Shown: piece by piece, positions 8,283 to 16,651 of the stretch
Layout of the letters: each line of letters starts with the position of its first letter
How positions within the stretch are numbered: the first letter of the stretch is position 1
NCBI RefSeq assembly: GCF_007570865.1
Contig: NZ_VLPS01000001.1
Span: 744,001 to 808,000, forward strand
DNA: 64,000 nt
Direction: 5' to 3'
From: Atlantibacter subterraneus
Lineage (GTDB): Bacteria; Pseudomonadota; Gammaproteobacteria; Enterobacterales; Enterobacteriaceae
Translations under genes and position numbers: made by a program
The notes under the pieces: generated by a model
Told to the model about the DNA's origin: nothing
What the model saw: only the letters and a program-made list of their open reading frames with translations
Databases searched by the model: none

Positions 8283-9902
8283 ATGAAATTTCCGGTGCGT
8301 ATCGCAACTGGCGTGTTACTGGCGGGGAGTGCCTTAACACCTGCCGTTGCGGCGGACGTTCCGCAGGGCACGGTGCTGGCGGAGAAACAGGAACTGGTGC
8401 GCCATATCAAAGATGAACCGGCCTCGCTGGATCCGGTTAAGGCGGTGGGGCTGCCGGAAATTCAGGTGATCCGCGATCTGTTTGAAGGGCTGGTTAACCA
8501 GAACGAGAAGGGCGAACTGACGCCGGGCGTAGCCACCAAATGGCAGAGTAGCGACAATCGCGTCTGGACCTTCAGCCTGCGCAGCGATGCCCGCTGGTCC
8601 GACGGTACGCCAGTTACCGCGCAGGATTTCGTGTACAGCTGGCAACGGCTGGTCGACCCTAAAAACACCTCGCCTTTTGCCTGGTTCGCCGCGCTGGCGG
8701 GCATCACTAACGCCCAGGCGATTATCGATGGCAAAATGCCTGCCGACAAACTGGGCGTGTCTGCGCCCGACGCCGCTACGTTGCGGGTGGAGCTGGACAA
8801 GCCGGTGCCGTATTTCCCGAACCTGACGGCCAACTTCTCACTCTATCCCACCCCGAAAGCCGCCATTGAAAAGTGGGGCGGCGAATGGACTAAGCCTGGC
8901 AATCTGGTGGGTAACGGCGCGTACACTCTGACCGAGCGGGTAGTGAACGAAAAGCTGGTGGCGACGCCGAATAAAAACTACTGGGACAACGGCAAAACGG
9001 TGATTAGCAAAGTCACGTTTATCCCGATTAACCAGGAGTCCGCCGCGACTAAACGCTATCTGGCGGGTGATATCGACATCACTGAATCCTTCCCGAAAAA
9101 CATGTATCAGAAGCTGCTGAAGGATATTCCCGGCCAGGTGTATACGCCGCCGCAGCTTGGCACCTATTACTATGCGTTTAATACCCAGAAAGGCCCGACG
9201 GCGGATCAGCGCGTCAGGCTGGCGCTGAGTATGACCATCGATCGGCGCATTATGGCGGAAAAAGTGCTCGGCACCGGGGAGAAACCGGCCTGGCGATTCA
9301 CGCCGGACGTCACGGCGGACTTCAAACCAACGCCGTCGATGTTTGAGGAGATGAGCCAGCAGGAGCTGAACGCGCAGGCTAAAACCCTGCTTCAGGCCGC
9401 TGGCTACGGCCCGAACAAGCCGCTTAAACTGACGCTGCTGTATAACACCTCTGAAAACCACCAGAAAATCGCTATTGCGGTGGCCTCGATGTGGAAAAAG
9501 AATCTCGGAGTAGACGTGAAGCTGCAAAACCAGGAATGGAAAACGTACATCGATAGCCGCAATACCGGCAATTTCGATGTGATCCGCGCCTCCTGGGTAG
9601 GGGATTATAACGAGCCGTCGACCTTCCTTTCCCTGTTGACCTCGACCCACAGCGGCAATATCTCGCGTTTCAACGATCCGGCATATGACAAAGTGCTGGA
9701 GCAGGCCAGCCGTGAAAATACTTTGCAAGCGCGTAACAGCGATTACAACCAGGCGGAAAAAATCATCGCTGAAAAAGCGCCGATTGCGCCGATTTATCAA
9801 TACACCAACGGACGTTTAATCAAGCCCTGGGTTAAAGGCTATCCGATCAATAACCCGGAAGACGTGGCTTATACCCGCACGATGTACCTGATTAAACACT
9901 AG
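8283..9902 (+). CDS. mppA: Periplasmic murein tripeptide-binding protein MppA
   Basis: Protein of 539 residues with a signal peptide ending about PAVAA. It belongs to the OppA-type solute-binding family and is very close to E. coli MppA through the central and C-terminal part. It delivers L-Ala-D-Glu-mDap to the Opp permease. In E. coli the LysR regulator gene pgrR lies between mpaA and mppA; here that gap (8079-8282) holds no regulator gene. Downstream is zinT rather than ynaI/uspE/fnr, so the backbone is rearranged at this point. Confidence 0.95.
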   Translation: MKFPVRIATGVLLAGSALTPAVAADVPQGTVLAEKQELVRHIKDEPASLDPVKAVGLPEIQVIRDLFEGLVNQNEKGELTPGVATKWQSSDNRVWTFSLRSDARWSDGTPVTAQDFVYSWQRLVDPKNTSPFAWFAALAGITNAQAIIDGKMPADKLGVSAPDAATLRVELDKPVPYFPNLTANFSLYPTPKAAIEKWGGEWTKPGNLVGNGAYTLTERVVNEKLVATPNKNYWDNGKTVISKVTFIPINQESAATKRYLAGDIDITESFPKNMYQKLLKDIPGQVYTPPQLGTYYYAFNTQKGPTADQRVRLALSMTIDRRIMAEKVLGTGEKPAWRFTPDVTADFKPTPSMFEEMSQQELNAQAKTLLQAAGYGPNKPLKLTLLYNTSENHQKIAIAVASMWKKNLGVDVKLQNQEWKTYIDSRNTGNFDVIRASWVGDYNEPSTFLSLLTSTHSGNISRFNDPAYDKVLEQASRENTLQARNSDYNQAEKIIAEKAPIAPIYQYTNGRLIKPWVKGYPINNPEDVAYTRTMYLIKH

Positions 9903-9987
9903 TTTCCTCTCTCTTTTCCTTTCTCTCATACACTGCCGGCGCGAAAAACTCGCGCCAGGCTCTTTTCATCACCCAAAAACATGTTAT

Positions 9988-10000
9988 GTTATATTATAAC
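9988..10000. promoter_or_regulatory. Zur operator upstream of zinT
   Basis: GTTATA-T-TATAAC is a perfect 6-1-6 palindrome, the core of the enterobacterial Zur box (TGTTATANTATAACA), centred 36 bases before the zinT start. Zur with bound zinc would repress zinT here. Confidence 0.85.
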
Positions 10001-10029
10001 TTTTTCTGGGAATGTAAGAGGGACGTATT

Positions 10030-10677
10030 TTGGCAGGTCAATTTTCTAAAATCGCTGTGGCGCTGGGCGCGCTTGTTTTGAGCGGGCACGCGCTGGCACA
10101 TGGGCATTCACACGGCAAGCCGCTGTCTGAGATGGAGCAGAAAGCCGCCGGGGGCGTGTTTGATAATAAAGACGTAAAAGACCGTAATCTGTCCGACTGG
10201 GACGGTGTCTGGCAGTCGGTTTACCCGTATTTGCAGAGTGGCGATCTGGACCCGGTCTTCAGGAAGAAAGCCGAAAAGGACAAGACCAAAACCGCCGGGG
10301 AAATTAAGGAGTACTACCGTAAAGGGTATGTCACTGATGTGGAAATGATCGGCATCGAAAACGGCGTGATGGAATTCCATGTCGGCGACAAAGTCAACGC
10401 CTGTAAATACGATTACGCCGGACATAAGATCCTGACCTATAAATCCGGCAAAAAAGGCGTGCGCTATCTGTTTGAGTGTAAAGACGCCAGCAGCCAGGCA
10501 CCGAAATTCGTTCAGTTCAGCGATCACATCATCGCGCCGCGTAAGTCCACGCATTACCACATCTTTATGGGCAACACGTCCCAGGAAGCGCTGCTGGAAG
10601 AGATGGACAACTGGCCGACCTATTACCCGTACCAGCTCACCAAAGAGCAGGTGGTGGATGAGATGTTGCACCACTGA
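10030..10677 (+). CDS. zinT: Periplasmic zinc-binding protein ZinT (YodA)
   Basis: Protein of 215 residues, colinear with E. coli ZinT. It starts at TTG (10030), where the family start falls and where GAGGG lies upstream; no ATG is available in that place. The signal peptide ends about HALA and is followed by the His-rich HGHSHGK zinc-loading run. The conserved [19 protein letters not shown] and STHYHIFMG segments carry the calycin fold and its three histidines. It binds zinc or cadmium under zinc limitation and works with ZnuA. The Zur palindrome upstream supports this control. Confidence 0.95.
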   Translation: MAGQFSKIAVALGALVLSGHALAHGHSHGKPLSEMEQKAAGGVFDNKDVKDRNLSDWDGVWQSVYPYLQSGDLDPVFRKKAEKDKTKTAGEIKEYYRKGYVTDVEMIGIENGVMEFHVGDKVNACKYDYAGHKILTYKSGKKGVRYLFECKDASSQAPKFVQFSDHIIAPRKSTHYHIFMGNTSQEALLEEMDNWPTYYPYQLTKEQVVDEMLHH

Positions 10678-10698
10678 TTGTTGTCAACACCAGGTATG

Positions 10699-10726
10699 GG
10701 CCGCTCGCGTAGAGCGGCCTTTTTTA
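10699..10726 (+). terminator. Terminator of zinT
   Basis: GGCCGCTC pairs with GAGCGGCC, followed by six T. It lies between convergent zinT and the monooxygenase-like gene. Confidence 0.85.
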
Positions 10727-10727
10727 T

Positions 10728-11075
10728 TCAGCGCGAGGGGAGGTAAGGTAAAGGGAATGCCGCGAGGGGATGATCAAGCCTGGCGTTATGCGCGCCCTGA
10801 ATTTCGGCCACGATGACCTGATAACCTTTAATCCATTTCTGGCTCTGGCCTTTGGCTTTTTTATGGCTGATTTCGGTCATTAGCTTGTCCATGTCTTCGC
10901 GATTGTGCCAGTAGTAGTTATTGATGGTTTTCCCGCTGGCCGTGTCCGTCACGCTTTCCATGCCAATAAATCCTGGTAACGAAAGGGTGTAGGATTCAAT
11001 CAGCGCATCAAGCTGGTAAAACTCATCGTCATACTCTTTCTTTTCAAAAATAAAACTGCTGAGAAACAGGCTCAT
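10728..11075 (-). CDS. ABM/dimeric alpha-beta-barrel monooxygenase-like protein
   Basis: Protein of 115 residues. The pattern of LPGFIGMESV followed by NNYYWHNREDMDKLM and a late WIKGYQVIVAEI is that of antibiotic-biosynthesis-monooxygenase/HmoA-like proteins (ferredoxin-like barrel), which act on small oxidisable substrates or haem. It follows the cupin regulator by 14 bases on the same strand with GAGG before its ATG, so the pair is probably an operon and the regulator may control it. Enzyme activity is inferred from fold only. Confidence 0.7.
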   Translation of the reverse strand: MSLFLSSFIFEKKEYDDEFYQLDALIESYTLSLPGFIGMESVTDTASGKTINNYYWHNREDMDKLMTEISHKKAKGQSQKWIKGYQVIVAEIQGAHNARLDHPLAAFPLPYLPSR

Positions 11076-11089
11076 TTGTTTGGCCTCGG

Positions 11090-11692
11090 TTAGTGGTGAA
11101 ATTCTGCCACCGTCATGGTGAATACCAGACGGGTACTGTGTTCGTTAGCGTAGCGATGCGCGGCTTCGGTTTTTGCCACCGCGGAGCTGCCGCTCTGCAA
11201 CACGCTAACGTTTTCCCCCACGGTTAAGGTCAATACGCCTTCTTCAACGTGAAACAGTTCAAAGGTGCCCACAGGGTGCCCCGGGGAAGTAAAGGCCTCG
11301 CCCGGCTCCAGCACCCAGCGCCACAGTTCAATCATCGTCGGACCCGCAGTTCCTGCCAGCAGACGCGCGTTGCCGCCGTTAGTGCCTTCCCAGAGAACCG
11401 GGATTTTCTCCGCGTCGATGACATGGATCGCCGGTTCGCTGGAGACGTTGACGATATCCGCCACCGATACGCCCAGCGCGGCGGACAATTTGCACAGAAT
11501 GGCGATGCTGGGATTAGCGCTGCCTTTTTCGATTTCCACCAACATGCCTTTGCTCACCGTGGCGCGACGTGAAAGCTCATCGAGAGACAGTTTTTTCTCT
11601 TTGCGATACGCCTTAATGCGGCTTGCCACGGCCTGATTCACCTGCGAAACATCGGCACCTTGTTCGGTCGTTATATTGACTTTCTCAGCCAT
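11090..11692 (-). CDS. XRE-family regulator with C-terminal cupin
   Basis: Protein of 200 residues. A helix-turn-helix of the Cro/C1 type occupies about residues 20-75 (KKLSLDELSRRATVSKGML, then KGSANPSIAILCKLSAALG). A single cupin domain follows from about 105 to 195 (FHVEEGVLTLTVG, with histidines for small-molecule or metal binding). Such proteins sense a ligand in the cupin and control a nearby gene. The likely target is the adjacent monooxygenase-like gene. The specific ligand is unknown. Confidence 0.85.
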   Translation of the reverse strand: MAEKVNITTEQGADVSQVNQAVASRIKAYRKEKKLSLDELSRRATVSKGMLVEIEKGSANPSIAILCKLSAALGVSVADIVNVSSEPAIHVIDAEKIPVLWEGTNGGNARLLAGTAGPTMIELWRWVLEPGEAFTSPGHPVGTFELFHVEEGVLTLTVGENVSVLQSGSSAVAKTEAAHRYANEHSTRLVFTMTVAEFHH

Positions 11693-11735
11693 CGGTCATT
11701 ACCATGATACAAAATAGTCGATATATAATTATCCA

Positions 11736-11930
11736 ATGCTTTCCGTTATTCCGTCAATGGATTCCGCGCTGGAAGAGGCGGGCGACAGGCTCATCGCGCT
11801 GCCTGAACAACTGATGCCGGGAATGAAACATCATCGCCAGCTAATTAGCGTGGCGGATGGTGTGCGCTGATACTTTCAGCCCATGCTTAAAGGCAAATCC
11901 CGGAAACCCGATATACTTACTGGTCTGTGA
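11736..11930 (+). pseudogene. Stop-interrupted reading frame, possible gene remnant
   Basis: An ATG at 11736 opens 44 codons that end at TGA (11868-11870). The same frame then continues for 19 more codons to TGA at 11928. The joined product (MDSALEEAGDRL, then LISVADGVR*YFQPMLKGK) looks like protein rather than random sequence, but I do not recognise the family. Read as a decayed fragment between the cupin regulator and ybiI. It could equally be chance coding in an intergenic gap. Confidence 0.35.
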
Positions 11931-12004
11931 GGCGGTATGGAAAATCGATCGGCAGCTGACGACTGTAAACACGACTATTAAGCGTAACGCTTGAGGAGGC
12001 GGTG

Positions 12005-12271
12005 ATGGCATCGGGTTGGGCTAATGATGATGCAGTTCAACAACAGATAGACAGTACCATTGAAGACGCGATTTCACGCGCGCGCCAGGATTTAACTTCG
12101 GGAGAAAGCCTGACGCACTGCGAAGAGTGCGGCGAGCCGATTCCTGAAGCCCGCCAAAAAGCGGTGCCTGGCGTTCGGCTGTGCATCAATTGCCAACAAA
12201 AGGCGGATGCGGAAAAGCAACGCTTCTCAGGCTACAACCGCCGTGGCTCTAAAGACAGCCAGTTGCGTTAG
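12005..12271 (+). CDS. ybiI: DksA/TraR-type zinc-finger protein YbiI
   Basis: Protein of 88 residues matching E. coli YbiI along its whole length. The zinc finger is C-E-E-C (HCEECGEPIP) and C-x-x-C (RLCINCQQ); the C-terminus is GYNRRGSKDSQLR. The ATG at 12005 is preferred over GTG at 12002 because it matches the family start, and GAGGAGG lies just upstream. Its stop overlaps that of the convergent diguanylate cyclase gene. It lacks the coiled coil with the DxxDxA tip used by DksA to enter RNA polymerase, so its role is not established. In E. coli ybiI is at a different locus. Confidence 0.9.
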   Translation: MASGWANDDAVQQQIDSTIEDAISRARQDLTSGESLTHCEECGEPIPEARQKAVPGVRLCINCQQKADAEKQRFSGYNRRGSKDSQLR

Positions 12272-13422
12272 TCTTTATCGCGCGCAACATCATATTCATT
12301 CCAGCGATTACGTCCGCTCTCTTTGGCCTGATAGAGCGCCGCGTCGGCCTGAGCGATAAATACTGTACCTGACATATCGGGTTTCCAGACGGAAATCCCC
12401 TGGCTTACCGTAACGTGCTGACTCACCGGCGAGGCGGCATGTTTAATCGCCAGGTTTTCCAGCCGCCATGCCAGCCGACGCGCCACCCGGTGTGCGGCCT
12501 CGCTGCCGCCGCCGGGCAACAGGATCGCAAACTCTTCACCGCCCAGACGCGCCACGCTGTCGCCCCGTTTGCGTACCGCGCTTTTCAGCTGATTCGCCAC
12601 TTCTTTCAGGCAGATATCTCCTGCCTGGTGGCCATAATGGTCGTTGAAGCGTTTAAAGTGATCGACGTCCACCATGATCATCGCCAGTTCTCCGCCGGTC
12701 TGGCTGGCTTCATGGATGGCGTTATCCAGTTGTTGCTGAAAATTGCGCCGGTTAGCGATGCCGGTTAGCGGATCGTAGCTCGCCAGGGTTTCCAGTTGCT
12801 TAATCAAATCACGTTTTTCCTGACCGCGCCGCAGCGCCAGCAGAAACCAGCTGTTGAGCATCCGGCGGCCCGATTCCAGCAGCGCCGCCAGCAGCAGCCA
12901 CAGTACCGCATTAAGCGCGGTGGGGCTTTGGTCGTAAACAAAGGCGCTGACCAGAATCGATAGCCAGATGGGCACAATAAACGTGAGCAGCACGCGCGCA
13001 TCGAAATAGAGCGAAATCAGTGCAGTGAACAGCAGCAACCCTGCCAGCGGAAAAATAACCCGCATATCGCCGCTGGCGATAAACACATAGAAAGAAATAG
13101 CCCAGGCCAGGCTTAAAAATAACACCGTGCCTTTAGCTAACTGGCTCAGCCAGACCGCTTCGCGATCGGGTGCCATGCGTAAAATAAACAGCACGCTGGA
13201 CGAGGCGGCGAGTACCAGCACCATTGCGCTTTCCAGCACATGGTGAGGATGATGCAGCACGGCGACCAGATGCTCCGGCGAAAAGTAGTTACGCCCCAGT
13301 ATAAATAGCGAAAACAGGATGTTTACCCACAGAAACCAGCTTGCGCTGACGGTAATCGCCTGGCGGCGCATTTCTGCGGCGTGAAGTTCAAAATTGAGGC
13401 AGCGTGGCTGTTTATCAGTCAC
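12268..13422 (-). CDS. Membrane-bound diguanylate cyclase (GGEEF)
   Basis: Protein of 384 residues. The N-terminal half has about six membrane segments (residues 25-200) and no recognised soluble sensor. The C-terminal GGDEF domain runs from about 215 to 375, with YDPLTGIANRR at its start, the metal-binding MVDVDHFKRFND and the active site RLGGEEFAILLPG. It makes cyclic di-GMP from two GTP. The inhibitory RxxD site expected just before the active loop reads KRGD, so product inhibition may be lost. In E. coli a PAS-containing cyclase (dgcM) sits at this place beside zntB; this one has a different N-terminus. Confidence 0.9.
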   Translation of the reverse strand: MTDKQPRCLNFELHAAEMRRQAITVSASWFLWVNILFSLFILGRNYFSPEHLVAVLHHPHHVLESAMVLVLAASSSVLFILRMAPDREAVWLSQLAKGTVLFLSLAWAISFYVFIASGDMRVIFPLAGLLLFTALISLYFDARVLLTFIVPIWLSILVSAFVYDQSPTALNAVLWLLLAALLESGRRMLNSWFLLALRRGQEKRDLIKQLETLASYDPLTGIANRRNFQQQLDNAIHEASQTGGELAMIMVDVDHFKRFNDHYGHQAGDICLKEVANQLKSAVRKRGDSVARLGGEEFAILLPGGGSEAAHRVARRLAWRLENLAIKHAASPVSQHVTVSQGISVWKPDMSGTVFIAQADAALYQAKESGRNRWNEYDVARDKD

Positions 13423-13604
13423 TCAAAGCTCCTGGTAAAAGAAAATAAAAGAATTTATTTCATTGGATTAGGCGATTTTTATTACATATGTTAACCGTTT
13501 GCTTTCGTTATGAGCAAACGGTATGGCATCACCGGGCAGCCTCTTGCCAGCCGGAGGCAGAAGGCTAGACTGACACCATTGCCCGGTCAACTCAGGAGGC
13601 TCAC

Positions 13605-14588
13605 GTGCAGGCGATAAAGGGATCGGAACTGAATGTACCGGATGCGGTATTTGCATGGATACTGGATGGAAAAGGCGGGGTTAAGCCGCTGGAAAACGAC
13701 GACACCATTGATAAAGAGCATCCTTGCTGGCTGCATCTCAACTATACCCACTCCGAAAGCGCGCAATGGCTGGCGACCACGCCGCTGCTGCCAAATACCG
13801 TGCGCGATGCTCTGGCAGGAGAAAGCACCCGCCCGCGCGTGACCCGCATGGGAGACGGTACGCTGATCACGCTGCGCTGCATTAACGGCAGTACCGACGA
13901 ACGCCCGGACCAGCTGGTGGCGATGCGCCTGTATATGGACGAGCGGCTGATTGTTTCCACCCGCCAGCGTAAAGTGCTGGCGCTGGACGACGTCGTTCAG
14001 GATCTCAACGACGGCACCGGGCCGACGGACGGCGGCAGCTGGCTGGTGGACATCTGCGACGCGCTAACCGATCACGCCAGCGAATTTATTGAAGAGTTGC
14101 ACGATAAGATCATCGATCTGGAAGACAATCTGCTGGATCAGCAGATCCCGCCGCGCGGTTTTCTGGCGCTATTACGCAAACAGCTGATTGTAATGCGCCG
14201 CTATATGGCACCGCAGCGCGACGTGTATGCGCGGCTGGCCAGCGAGCGTTTGCCGTGGATGACCGACGATCATCGCCGCAGAATGCAGGATATCGCCGAC
14301 CGGCTGGGGCGAGGGCTGGATGAAATCGACGCCTGTATTTCACGTACCGCCATCATGGCCGATGAAATCGCCCAGGTGATGCAGGAGTCGCTGGCGCGCC
14401 GGACCTATACCATGTCGCTGATGGCAATGGTGTTTTTACCCAGCACCTTTTTGACCGGTTTGTTCGGCGTTAACCTGGGCGGTATTCCAGGCGGCGACTG
14501 GCGGTTAGGTTTTAGCCTGTTTTGCCTGATGTTAGTGGTGCTGATTGGCGGTGTTACCTGGTGGTTGCATCGCAGTAAATGGCTGTAA
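13605..14588 (+). CDS. zntB: Zinc transporter ZntB (CorA family)
   Basis: Protein of 327 residues. Long soluble N-terminal domain, then two C-terminal membrane helices with the family signature GVN in [12 protein letters not shown], which replaces the GMN of CorA magnesium channels, and a positively charged C-terminus (WWLHRSKWL). The start has AGGAGG 7-12 bases upstream. In E. coli it lies beside fnrS in the same order. It moves zinc across the inner membrane, reported as proton-coupled uptake. Confidence 0.95.
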   Translation: MQAIKGSELNVPDAVFAWILDGKGGVKPLENDDTIDKEHPCWLHLNYTHSESAQWLATTPLLPNTVRDALAGESTRPRVTRMGDGTLITLRCINGSTDERPDQLVAMRLYMDERLIVSTRQRKVLALDDVVQDLNDGTGPTDGGSWLVDICDALTDHASEFIEELHDKIIDLEDNLLDQQIPPRGFLALLRKQLIVMRRYMAPQRDVYARLASERLPWMTDDHRRRMQDIADRLGRGLDEIDACISRTAIMADEIAQVMQESLARRTYTMSLMAMVFLPSTFLTGLFGVNLGGIPGGDWRLGFSLFCLMLVVLIGGVTWWLHRSKWL

Positions 14589-14634
14589 AAATTCACATTT
14601 TTAACAATATTGGAACCTTTTAAAGCGTTTCTTA

Positions 14635-14648
14635 TTGAGCGAAGTCAA
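14635..14648. promoter_or_regulatory. FNR box of fnrS
   Basis: TTGAG-CGAA-GTCAA matches the FNR consensus TTGAT-N4-ATCAA with symmetric changes. Its centre lies about 42 bases before the FnrS 5' end, the class II activator position. Confidence 0.8.
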
Positions 14649-14683
14649 TAAAAAAAGCGCCTACTGCGGGCAAACTCTCTCTT

Positions 14684-14807
14684 GCAGGTGAATGCAACGT
14701 CAAGCGATGGGCGTTGCGCTCCATATTGTCTTACTTCCTTTTTTGAATTACTGCATAGCACAATTTAATTCGTACGACGCCGACTCTAATCAGTCGGCTT
14801 TTTTTTT
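14684..14807 (+). ncRNA. fnrS: Small RNA FnrS
   Basis: The stretch from GCAGGTGAATGCAACG to the terminator hairpin CGCCGACT...AGTCGGC with nine following T matches the Hfq-dependent anaerobic sRNA FnrS, in its usual place downstream of zntB. The internal CTTACTTCCTTTTTTG and the 5' GCGATGGGCG segments used for pairing with sodA, maeA, folE and related mRNAs are kept. The loop of the terminator differs slightly from E. coli (CTAATC). Transcribed from the FNR box just upstream, it represses aerobic-metabolism mRNAs when oxygen is absent. Confidence 0.95.
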
Positions 14808-14860
14808 GCCAGCCGGAAAGGGGCATCTACGCTTAAGGAGTACAGCCACTTCCGGAGGTA

Positions 14861-14995
14861 ATGATGATCAACACCATGAGCGACCCGGTTCCTACCGATC
14901 CCGTTCCGGTCCCGGACCCGATTCCGCGGCCTCAGCCCATCCCTGAACCCACGCCCGATCCGGGTCCAATCCTGGCCGCGCCGCCGCAGCGCTAA
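14861..14995 (+). CDS. Small proline-rich protein (44 aa)
   Basis: A 44-residue reading frame with a good ribosome site (GGAGG at 14854-14858). After MMINTMSD the protein is almost entirely Pro-Asp/Pro-Val/Pro-Ile dipeptides (DPVPTDPVPVPDP, then PRPQPIPEPTPDPGP), followed by LAAPPQR. That composition predicts a stiff polyproline-II rod or a ribosome-stalling tract. It lies 53 bases after the FnrS terminator and is convergent with ttcA. I do not recognise a named family; function unknown. Confidence 0.6.
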   Translation: MMINTMSDPVPTDPVPVPDPIPRPQPIPEPTPDPGPILAAPPQR

Positions 14996-15021
14996 AAAAA
15001 CGCCCTCGTAACAGAGGGCGA
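14994..15021 (-). terminator. Terminator of ttcA
   Basis: Read on the minus strand, CGCCCTC-TGTTA-CGAGGGCG is followed by a run of seven T. It lies just past the ttcA stop and borders the small proline-rich gene. Confidence 0.85.
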
Positions 15022-15026
15022 TTTGC

Positions 15027-15962
15027 TTATTTCACTTCGACGATATCCAGTCGATTACTGATATCCAGTTGTTCATCCTCTTCCGGCTGCCAGCCCACCG
15101 GTTGCATCGGAATCTCATCGCGGTCAAATGCCAGATCGCCGCCGTCCACCACGTCGCTACCGTGAGTGATGGCTTTAAAGTCAAACAGGTTGATATCGCT
15201 GAGGTGCGACGGCACCACGTTTTGCATGGCGCTGAACATGGTCTCAATGCGCCCCGGGTAGCGTTTATCCCAGTCGCGCAGCATATCGGCGATCACCTGG
15301 CGCTGAAGGTTAGGCTGCGAGCCGCACAGATTGCACGGAATAATCGGATACGCTTTCGCTTCGGCAAAGCGCTCGATGTCTTTTTCGCGGCAGTAGGCCA
15401 GCGGACGGATGACGATATGTTTGCCGTCATCGCTCATCAGCTTCGGCGGCATGCCTTTCATCTTCCCGCCGTAGAACATATTCAGGAACAGGGTTTGCAG
15501 GATGTCGTCACGGTGATGGCCGAGGGCGATTTTAGTGGCACCCAGTTCCGTGGCGGTACGATACAAAATACCGCGCCGCAGACGGGAGCAGAGCGAACAG
15601 GTGGTTTTGCCTTCCGGGATTTTATCTTTAACGATCCCATAGGTGTTTTCTTCGACGATTTTGTACTCAACGCCGATGCTTTCCAGATATTGCGGCAGCA
15701 CGTGCTCCGGGAAACCTGGCTGTTTCTGGTCGAGGTTAACCGCCACCAGGCTGAAGCTAATCGGTGCGCTTTGTTGCAGATTGCGCAAAATCTCCAGCAT
15801 GGTGTAGCTGTCTTTGCCGCCCGACAGGCAAACCATAATCCGGTCGCCGTCTTCGATCATATTGAAATCGGCAATGGCTTCGCCGACGTTACGGCGCAGG
15901 CGCTTCTGGAGTTTGTTCAAATTGTATTGCGTTTTTTTATCAATCTGCTGGTTATCTTGCAT
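15027..15962 (-). CDS. ttcA: tRNA 2-thiocytidine synthase TtcA
   Basis: Protein of 311 residues from the family start at 15962; a longer frame to 16028 has no support. The PP-loop SGGKDS activates C32 of tRNA with ATP. Two CxxC motifs (TCSLCSR and PCNLCGSQ) hold the iron-sulfur cluster. In E. coli K-12 this gene is split by the Rac prophage; here it is intact, so the Rac-like prophage in this window used another site. The upstream ribosome site is poor. Confidence 0.96.
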   Translation of the reverse strand: MQDNQQIDKKTQYNLNKLQKRLRRNVGEAIADFNMIEDGDRIMVCLSGGKDSYTMLEILRNLQQSAPISFSLVAVNLDQKQPGFPEHVLPQYLESIGVEYKIVEENTYGIVKDKIPEGKTTCSLCSRLRRGILYRTATELGATKIALGHHRDDILQTLFLNMFYGGKMKGMPPKLMSDDGKHIVIRPLAYCREKDIERFAEAKAYPIIPCNLCGSQPNLQRQVIADMLRDWDKRYPGRIETMFSAMQNVVPSHLSDINLFDFKAITHGSDVVDGGDLAFDRDEIPMQPVGWQPEEDEQLDISNRLDIVEVK

Positions 15963-16153
15963 AGTTGGCGTGACCGGTTGATTCAGGGACGATACGGAGT
16001 GCCTCCGTATCCGTTGCTTCAGTCGCATAGCGTTGCGTGGCGTGTATGGTACGGATTACGACGGCGATTGCCAGCAGGATTTCGCATCATGCCTGGCATA
16101 ACCGCAGATTGTGTGCAGACTTAACAGTCCCTAACCAACAACAGGAGAGAAGC

Positions 16154-16480
16154 ATGCAACACAATCTGAAAGCCTGTATCACCGCCTGTTACCAATGCGC
16201 TGAAGCGTGCGACCACTGCGCGGCGTCCTGCCTGCAGGAGCCGGATATCGACATGATGCGCGGCTGTATTGGTCTGGATATGCAGTGCGCGGCGATTTGC
16301 CGCCTGGCCGCGCAGTTTATGACCCTCGAAAGCGAGCATGCGCGCCAGCTTTGCCAGGTGTGCGCCGACGTATGCCAGGCCTGCGCCGGGGAATGTGGTC
16401 AGCATCAACACGACCACTGCCAGCACTGCGCGCAGGCCTGCCGCGAGTGCGCCGAGGCATGCAGAAGCATGGCGGCATAA
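16154..16480 (+). CDS. Csp3-like four-helix-bundle copper storage protein
   Basis: Protein of 108 residues with about 19 cysteines spaced as CxxxC/CxxC along four predicted helices (ACYQCAEACDHCAASC, QLCQVCADVCQACAGEC, DHCQHCAQACRECAEAC). No signal peptide, so it is cytosolic like Csp3. Such bundles line their core with thiolates and store many Cu(I) ions. AGGAGAG lies upstream. It is divergent from ttcA. The lone histidine cluster QHQHDH could act at the copper entry. Confidence 0.88.
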   Translation: MQHNLKACITACYQCAEACDHCAASCLQEPDIDMMRGCIGLDMQCAAICRLAAQFMTLESEHARQLCQVCADVCQACAGECGQHQHDHCQHCAQACRECAEACRSMAA

Positions 16481-16614
16481 CGCGCTAAACCAGGGCGCGC
16501 GTCATTGCGCGCCATTCGGCTATTTCTTGTTATATGACGCTTCGTTTCGTTAGATTACTGTCCGGAAATTGCCGCACGTGCAAATGACCTGAATAACCTC
16601 ACATTCTCTCATCG

Positions 16615-16625
16615 TCTACACTTAA
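16615..16625 (+). promoter_or_regulatory. Sigma-S-type -10 element (TCTACACTTAA)
   Basis: Exact match to the sigma-S extended -10 consensus KCTAYACTTAA, 26 bases before the small acidic protein's ATG. The same eleven bases recur before the prophage gene at 61036. Confidence 0.7.
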
Positions 16626-16651
16626 CAGATGACACAACCCGGGAGAAAACG

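Noticed and set aside
8838-9800. 320-codon frame antisense to mppA
   Set aside because: Lies wholly within the conserved mppA coding sequence; no motif or start signal.
14692-14946. 84-codon frame over fnrS
   Set aside because: Covers the FnrS RNA and its terminator, so cannot be translated as one unit.
15027-15962. ttcA as the attachment site of this prophage
   Set aside because: Rac uses ttcA in E. coli, but the gene is intact here and the prophage lies 25 kb away.
15069-16124. 351-codon frame antisense to ttcA
   Set aside because: Mirror of the conserved ttcA frame; composition typical of antisense translation.
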